A stretch of DNA of 64,000 nucleotides, taken from the NCBI GenBank assembly GCA_028554645.1, contig JAQOOI010000022.1:124001-188000 (forward strand), written 5' to 3'. Both the position numbers and the translations under genes were made by a program. Source of the DNA: Omphalotus guepiniiformis. Its lineage: Eukaryota; Basidiomycota; Agaricomycetes; Agaricales; Omphalotaceae. The notes beneath the pieces are model-generated. The model did not search any database and was not told where the DNA came from. It was given only the letters and a program-made list of their open reading frames with translations. Within the stretch, counting starts at the first letter, position 1. Every line of letters starts with the position of its first letter. Positions 58,288 to 64,000 of this stretch are shown here, in pieces.

Positions 58288-59942
58288 ATGCAGAATCATA
58301 CTTTGCTGGAGCATGCTAAGCATGCTACGTGTAGCGAAGTCCCTTCCGACGATCTCGCCAATACAGTTTTTGACGAATCCTCAATCGAGACGCTACTTCG
58401 CAGCGATTCTATTCCCGATGGCATTGATGTCTCCCGAGTCTCCCGATACATCGAGCAAAAGGCGGAGGAAATTCATCGCCTTGATGACGAAATTCTTCGA
58501 CTTCAAAATGCTCGCAAGAGCTCACAGAGAAGCCATGACCGGGCAAAAGGGCTATTTGCCCCTGTACGACGAATACCCGTTGAAATCTTGAGCGAGATAT
58601 TCACGCTATCTGCCGATGGCTCTGTAAACTTTTTTCTGCCCACTACTCTTATCGTCTTGCGTATCTCACAGGTCTGTCGTCGTTGGAGGCATACCACCCG
58701 GACAATGCCCCGACTATGGGTTGGCTCTGGCTGGCTTATACCCTTTGACTTGTGTCCCAACTTGATTTCTCATTACCTCCTCATGTCCCACCCAGCTCCT
58801 CTCTCACTTGATATATACGAGCGTCAAACAAATAAAAATTCCACCAAACGCACGGAGATACTTGAGCTGCTGCTTTCTAGAGCCAATAGATGGTACTCCG
58901 CAAGCCTGAGTAACAAAAACGACATCTTGGACATGGCGCAGGGCATATTACGAAGACAGCCCCGTCCCCTCAATGGTTATTTTCCAAATTTGACAGGCTT
59001 GACGATCAGCTGTGGCTCTGACCAGGCACGTTGTGATTTGTTTGAAGATGCTCGTAACACTGCAAACAATTCAACATAAATCTCATGGGAAAATGTTAAA
59101 AATGTGGTGAAATAACGTGAAAAAGTTTAATTTTTCGTGATATATCACCATATTTCTAACATTTTCCCACGGGATTTATGTTGAATTGTTTGCAGTGTAA
59201 CTTGTCTTCTTTGAAGATTTGGGGCCACGCGTCACTGGTTCCTTTCAATTTTCCATACTCTCAACTCAAATTGGCCGATTTGTTCTATGATCCCCGGGCC
59301 AATATATTGCCCCAATTTGGAAGCGCACTAGAGTCACTCGCTCTAGATTTCGAGTACTACAAATATCGGACGCCGATACCTCTGCACACCTTGCCTAATC
59401 TTTGGGAGCTGAAGTTGAAGCAATGTGCCACTATTGATTGCTCGGGCATTTTTCGTGCTCTCACCTTGCCGTCGTTGGAAATTCTTCACGTTCATACACA
59501 ACGTAGGACATTAGACGGGGCAATAGACGGGCTCAGCTTCCCAGTGTACAACGGGACCTCGAGAAAATGGCCTCTAGCCGAGTTCAGAACCATGATTTCA
59601 CGATCTGCATGCTCTCTGCAGGCTCTTCGCCTCACGGGCTGTTTACAGATACCCCGAAGTCAATTGCATGAACTTTTCAGCTTGACGCCTATGCTCACTT
59701 GCTTAGAAATAGAACTACATGAAGAAACCTCTACTGAGGTACACAATCTGCTTACAATTCCAACAAGCGAACAGCATATAGGCAATGTCCTTCTACCCTG
59801 CTTGATGGATTTCAAGATGATCAGTAACGAGGATGAGCTTAAACAATATTTTACTGACATGACCAAGTCAAGACAGCCCCCGTCAATCCCCGGTGTCGCT
59901 TTCCTCAGAAAGGCGGCCTTCAATCGTTTGTGCGTGACCTAG
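58288..59942 (+). pseudogene. F-box protein gene, paralogue 1, interrupted by a MITE
   Basis: The reading frame from ATG 58288 encodes a short coiled coil (KAEEIHRLDDEILRLQNARKSSQ), then an F-box (LFAPVRRIPVEILSEIF, RISQVCRRWRHTTRTMPRLW) and the start of a leucine-rich region. It is cut at 59057 by a 140-bp insertion and ends at a stop inside it (NTANNST). On the other side the frame resumes exactly (NLSSLKIWGHASLVPF) and continues as LRR-like sequence to TAG at 59940-59942. Removing the insert and one target-site copy restores ...FEDAR-NLSSLKIW in frame, so the ancestral protein was about 500 residues. F-box proteins select substrates for SCF ubiquitin ligases. Apart from the insertion I see no other lesion, so the hit may be recent. 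Confidence 0.85.
59058..59197. mobile_element. 140-bp MITE with 41-bp terminal inverted repeats and TAA target duplication
   Basis: The ends are CACTGCAAACAATTCAAC... and its reverse complement, matching at 39 of 41 positions. TAA occurs immediately on both sides (59055-59057 and 59198-59200). A 3-bp TAA duplication fits the TWA preference of PIF/Harbinger-type elements. No coding capacity. It lies inside the coding region of the F-box gene. Confidence 0.9.
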
Positions 59943-60713
59943 GATTTTTCTCTGACAAGAATCTTAGTTGTCTGTCATCTGATTAGGTGCAGTCCAGATG
60001 CAAGTGATGAAACCGATAGTGATACCTCGTCGGGCGCATGATGCACCGCTACAATCTGTGGATTTGAACTATGAGGAGAAAAGAAGATGTTGGCTCGAGA
60101 TATGGTGTTTCGTTTGACCTTTGATGAAGTGGTTGTGGGTAAAGGTATAGTTGTGCAGGGGTCGGTGCGACGGTCATGAAATGAGCGCATACAAGGAGGA
60201 AAATTTGATTGTAGGAAGCAAGGTCTCGGAGTGCATCGATTGCCACGGCAGGTCATGATTTCATTAGTATTTAGTCAGACAATGTGAATATCCAGTATCG
60301 AAGACAATTGGGCCTTCGGAGAAGTTGACATCTGCGTAATGCTTGGAACATGAGATGTGTTACTTCTCTTGGGATAAAGACCCTCTGTTTGTACGTCGCA
60401 GGATTTACTTCAGAAAGAGGCTTGAAGTGGGGGCGTGGGAAGTCGAGGGTTGTCTGGGTACGAGTCTACGAGACAGCCTGACTGAACTTCATCACGCTTC
60501 ATCGTTCATGATTTCGAGGCTGTCATCTGGCTTTCATCTAATTCAATCGCTTTGAGACGTTACAGTGTTCGTATCCTACCTCAGCCGGCAGAAGGTAGAA
60601 GATAGAAGAGTAGTGATAATCCGGATTCCAGGGTGAGTTCTTTCATTTGAACTTCTCATGAATCAACCGTAACTTCGAGTCTCCGGATTCCAAGGTCACT
60701 TAATCCTTTCGAA
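59943..60713. other. Intergenic stretch between the two F-box paralogues
   Basis: No gene recognised. The last 200 bp resemble the 5' region of paralogue 1, so the duplication unit included the promoter. Confidence 0.45.
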
Positions 60714-61487
60714 ATGCAAAACCCTTCTGCTCCAGTGCTGGAGTACCCTACGTGTAGCAAAGTCCCTTCCGACGATGTCATGGCCAATACAGTTTTTGAT
60801 GAGTCCTCAATCGAGGCGCTACTTCGCAGTGAAACTATTCCTGATGGCATTGATATCTCCCAAATCTCACGATACGTCGACGAAGCGGCGGAGAAAATTC
60901 ATCGCTTCGACGACGAAATTCTTCGCCTTGAAGATGATATTCATCGACTTCATAACGCTCGCAAGAGCTTACAGAGAAGCCATGACCTGGCAAAAGGGCT
61001 GTTTGCCCCCGTACGACGAATGCCTGTTGAGATCCTGGGCGAAATATTCAAGCTGTCTGCCGATCACCCTGTAGAATTCTATCGAGCCACTCATCTTATC
61101 GTCTTGCGTATCTCACAGGTCTGTCGTCGTTGGAGGCATACCACCCGGTCAATGCCCCGACTATGGGCTGGTACTGGCTGGCGTATATTCTTGCATGTCA
61201 TGTGTCCCAGCTTGCATTCTCATTACCTCCTCATGTCCCACCCAGCTCCTCTCTCACTTCATATATCCGATTATGGAGGAAATACTTCCACCAAACGCAT
61301 GGAGATACTTGAGCTGCTGCTTTCTGGAGCCGATAGATGGTACTCCGTAACCCTGGATATCGACACCGACTTCTTGAAAGTGGCGCAGCGCATACTACGA
61401 AGACAACCCCGTCCCCTCAATGGTTATTTCCCCAATTTAACAGAATTTGACGATTGGTTTTGCTGTAAGACAACTAGTTTTGATTAA
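60714..61487 (+). pseudogene. F-box protein gene, paralogue 2, 3'-truncated
   Basis: 257 codons from ATG 60714 match paralogue 1 nearly residue for residue: SKVPSDDVMANTVFDESSIEALLRS, the coiled coil, LFAPVRRMPVEILGEIFKLSA, RISQVCRRWRHTTRSMPRLWAG and RRQPRPLNGYFPNLT. Shortly after NGYFPNLT the similarity ends and the frame runs into unrelated sequence and a stop at 61485-61487. The break coincides with the left edge of a composite repeat element, and the LRR half is not found on its far side. The stub still holds the complete F-box and could be expressed, but without a substrate-binding domain. Confidence 0.8.
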
Positions 61488-61563
61488 TCAATTTCGGTGA
61501 AGCCCGAATATGAACTGTAATTGAACCAGATTACATAATGAAATACAAAATTAATATTCGTTC

Positions 61564-61634
61564 ACAGCAGGGATTGAACCCTGGGCCTGCGGGGCACAAG
61601 AACTCTATGACAGGTTAACCACTGCACCAAATGA
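61564..61634 (-). other. tRNA-like pol III promoter segment, left unit
   Basis: On the minus strand TTGGTGCAGTGGTTAACC resembles an A box and CAGGGTTCAATCCCTG is a B box with a perfect T-arm-like stem. The two are about 35 bases apart, as in tRNA. No acceptor stem pairs, so it is a tRNA-derived head and not a functional tRNA. Confidence 0.6.
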
Positions 61635-61679
61635 TTCTTTGTAAGGACCTCATATCATTGCAACTTGATAGATCAGCAT

Positions 61680-62290
61680 ACATAACTTATGGAGCTATGC
61701 ATTTGAACAGAGCAGAGATAATGAACTTGAACTTAGAGATATATCTTATGAACTGCATTTGAACTATATATTTGAACAGAATAAACTGCAATTGAACTGT
61801 GTATTTGAAACAGAATATAACTTATGAACTGCATTTGAACTGTGTATTTGAACAGATTATAAAACTACATTTGAAACTATGCATCTGAACCAGAGCAAAT
61901 ATAATGGACTATGTGAACTTAGAGATTATAAGTTATGAACTGTATTTGAACTGTAGTATTACAATAAAACTATATATTTGAACAAAACTTAGCAACTGAA
62001 CCACATTTGATCTCTAGTAAATATAATTGAACAGGTATTTGAACTTAGCAATTGAACAGTAGTTGAACCTAGTCATTGAACTGCATTTGAACTGCTGTAT
62101 TTGAATTGTAATGATACAATAAATGAAGTAGTTAGATATTTGAACTTAGCAATTGAACTGCATTTGAACTGCAACATATATTGTGAATCAAGAAGTATTT
62201 GAACAGCAATTGATCAGCAATTGAATCATAATGATTAATAACCAGGTATATGAAGTGGAAATTGAACTGTAACAATTAACTTCAAATAAT
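61680..62290. repeat. Array of TTGAACT-type short repeats
   Basis: The words TATTTGAAC, CATTTGAACT and AATTGAAC recur dozens of times, often as TGAACTGCATTTGAACTGT, without strict periodicity. The array is AT-rich and shows no coding frame. Confidence 0.8.
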
Positions 62291-62355
62291 ATTTTGCACC
62301 AAAATGTGGATGAACTGTATAATATATTTGTGACATGTCTGTACTGTTGTCAATG

Positions 62356-62428
62356 GTTGTGTGCTCAGTGGTTTACGAACCTTGTCAGTTTGATGTGTTT
62401 CAGGAGGTCTCAGGTTCGGTCCTGTTGT
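62356..62428 (+). other. tRNA-like pol III promoter segment, right unit
   Basis: GTGCTCAGTGGTTTACGAACC resembles an A box and CAGGTTCGGTCCTG a B box, spaced as in the left unit but on the opposite strand. The sequence that follows to 62541 matches the body of the left unit. Confidence 0.55.
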
Positions 62429-62770
62429 ATCCATTGGATGTATTTTTCTGTAAGATTATATAACGTAGTTCAAATACAGTTCATTATATAATCTGGTTCA
62501 ATTTGCGGTTCATATTTCGGCCTTCACAAAATTGATTACAGCCGTTCCGGAAAATAATGAGACTTGACTTCTATGAAGTTGCTGAATAGTGTAACCTGTA
62601 ACATGTATCTTTTCCTTTTGGGTCAGGCCTGTCAATGTCGACGTCGATGATTTTGCACCTCCTCAAAGCTATGATTCCTCCTCTTGTCCTCCTCCTCTCC
62701 TTTCTCAATACTCCTCCATATATCTACCTAATAAGCTCTGTTTCCGCTACACGCCAAACATCTACTGAGC

Positions 62771-63921
62771 ATGGGAAACTGGCGCATTAGCTCTGATCTC
62801 AAAGACTGTGCTCTCAGGCTATGGGAATCGGGTTGGAGTTGTGGAGACATTTGCTGGGCCCTGGGTGTGTCTTGAGCTAGCCTCTTTCGATGGAAGGCAA
62901 TATTTGAAGAGTTCACATGGTTGTCAAGCCTACACCTGCTATTTGAGGTCGCCCACGCATAATTGCTTAGCTGTTTTGACAGCTGTAAAGGAACTGTATC
63001 AGAAGCATCCGGAAACCTATCTTGACGAGCTGCAATGGTTTCTTGCTATCCATCACGATCTCCCCATCTCAGTATCATCTTTGCAAGACAACCTGACGAA
63101 GATAGGTCTCACCCGCAAACTACTTCACAAGATTGCTTCAGAGCGTGATGAGGAGCTATGTTCAAATTTCAAGAACACTTTGCAAACACAATTTTCGGGA
63201 ACAGGATGCGAATTTGTCACCGTCGATGAACCTAGCAAGAACGAGCATGATGTTGCACGCCGTTATGGAAGGGCTTTGAGAGGCATGCCAGCAGAATTTT
63301 CTGATCCATTTGTTCGTGGAACGCGGTACTCATTAGTCACCGCAATGAGCGTGAATGGCTACATTGCAACTAGAGTGGTAGAGGGTTCATTGGATTCATA
63401 CACTTGTTCTTTGATTTCATTGTCGAAGAAGTGGTGAGTACAGTAGTATCTATATGCTTCCGTCTGCTAAACTATACACCTCGTCATTTTGTGTCTAGGT
63501 CCCGCGAATGAACCCATTCCCAGACGCAAATAGTGTTCTCGTGATGGATAATTGTCGCATTCACCACACTGACACCTTGCAAGATGTCTTGAATGGCTGC
63601 GGTAAGCTGCTAAAACACATTTGTCTTTGTAATTCTGTTTATGATCAGTATTGCTACTAGGTATCATGCTGCTCTATCTCCCTCTGTATTCTCCAGACCT
63701 AAATCCTATTGAGGAATCCTTTTCAACATGTGAGTATTCAGTGAATATAATGAGCATTTATTGATGTATTTTGGGAAGGGAAAGCATATTTACGACGTAA
63801 CAGTTCTATCCTGCGCCAAGCTGATGATCCTCTTTTTGTTTTACTCAACTCTTGTGGTTGTATCAATGCAGACATAGCACGAAACTGGTTTTTACACGCT
63901 GGTTACATTTACGCTATGTAG
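62771..63921 (+). pseudogene. Tc1/mariner-type (DDE) transposase, degraded
   Basis: The N-terminus is a helix-turn-helix of the homeodomain-like kind (ISSDLKDCALRLWESGWSCGDICWALGVS, then ASLFRWKAIFEEF) but with an in-frame TGA between the two parts, where related proteins have Arg or Gln. A frameshift follows near GRPRII at about 62965. The catalytic core is mostly open: LAVLTAVKELYQKHPETYLDELQWFLA, VTVDEPSKNEHDVARRYG (first Asp), then after an intron LVMDNCRIHH (second Asp) and YLPLYSPDLNPIEESFS (Glu). The last exon ends WFLHAGYIYAM at TAG 63919-63921. All three catalytic acids remain, but the DNA-binding part is broken, so this copy is not autonomous. Terminal repeats were not found; the right end may lie beyond the window. 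Confidence 0.8.
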
Positions 63922-64000
63922 TTGAATACAATTGAATACTATTCCGAAGTCCAAATACCTTTCTTTACATCTGCTGAGAAAGTTGCGATGGGCAGCCACG

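Larger units (their letters stand above)
61486..62541. mobile_element. Composite element: two inverted tRNA-derived (SINE-like) units around a TTGAAC-rich array
   Basis: Both ends share the same about 70-bp sequence in inverted orientation: AATCAATTT...GTGAAG...CCGAA...TATGAAC...AATTGAACCAGATTA(C/T)ATAATGAA on the left, and its reverse complement on the right. Just inside each end is a tRNA-like segment pointing outward. The two units enclose about 700 bp of short-phrase repeats. Edges are approximate. It interrupts the second F-box gene. Confidence 0.65.

Noticed and set aside
61564..61634. Genuine tRNA gene on the minus strand
   Set aside because: A and B boxes and a T-arm are present, but no acceptor or anticodon stem pairs properly, and a second copy of the same body lies inverted 800 bp away; a SINE head fits better.
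1..64000. CRISPR arrays, bacterial operons, rRNA genes
   Set aside because: The window is eukaryotic; no regularly spaced direct repeats with unique spacers and no rRNA sequence were seen.

Overview
The window is nuclear DNA of a filamentous basidiomycete, most likely an agaricomycete. The evidence is the dense 45-70 bp GT-AG introns and the families present: GH75 chitosanases, SKN1/KRE6 glucan-synthesis protein, fungal sesquiterpene synthases of the DExxD/NSE type, coiled-coil F-box proteins, an MLKL-N-terminal-like helical bundle, and a PD-(D/E)XK-like orphan family. Coding models below were joined by hand from reading frames and splice signals, and phases were checked by exon lengths where exons are listed.

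Region by region. 0-16 kb is an accessory block: an orphan nuclease-like gene, three secreted GH75 chitosanase paralogues (3.2, 8.5 and 10.8 kb) with a flavin monooxygenase lodged between the first two, then a head-to-head pair of 2-oxoglutarate/Fe(II) oxygenases. Chitosanases 1 and 3 share duplicated 3' flanks, so the array grew by segmental duplication. 17-23 kb is cell-surface machinery: the SKN1/KRE6 GH16 protein (exceptionally intron-rich, with apparent 4-nt and 1-nt exons) and a tetraspanin. 23.5-28.8 kb is AT-rich and holds a sesquiterpene synthase family in three states on the minus strand: one intact, one frameshifted, one nearly erased, plus a tandem copy of a 3' end.

30-53 kb is mostly housekeeping: coatomer beta subunit, a CstF-64-like hinge/C-terminal protein without RRM, an orphan GroES-like dehydrogenase fragment, a MAU2/Scc4 cohesin loader, a large minus-strand protein that may be a SHOC1/Zip2-type meiotic factor, a cyclase-family hydrolase, a DEDD exonuclease-like protein and an NmrA-like reductase. 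53-64 kb is again accessory and decaying: unrecognised gene relics, an intact MLKL-like/HeLo-like protein with an Asn-rich tail, two F-box paralogues each broken by a different insertion (a 140-bp MITE with TAA target duplication; a pair of inverted tRNA-derived elements around a TTGAAC-rich array), and a degraded Tc1/mariner-type transposase running to the end.

The genes do not form one pathway. The chitosanases, glucan-synthesis protein and tetraspanin are cell-wall or surface related; the terpene synthases and oxygenases are secondary-metabolism type but no P450 or transporter accompanies them.
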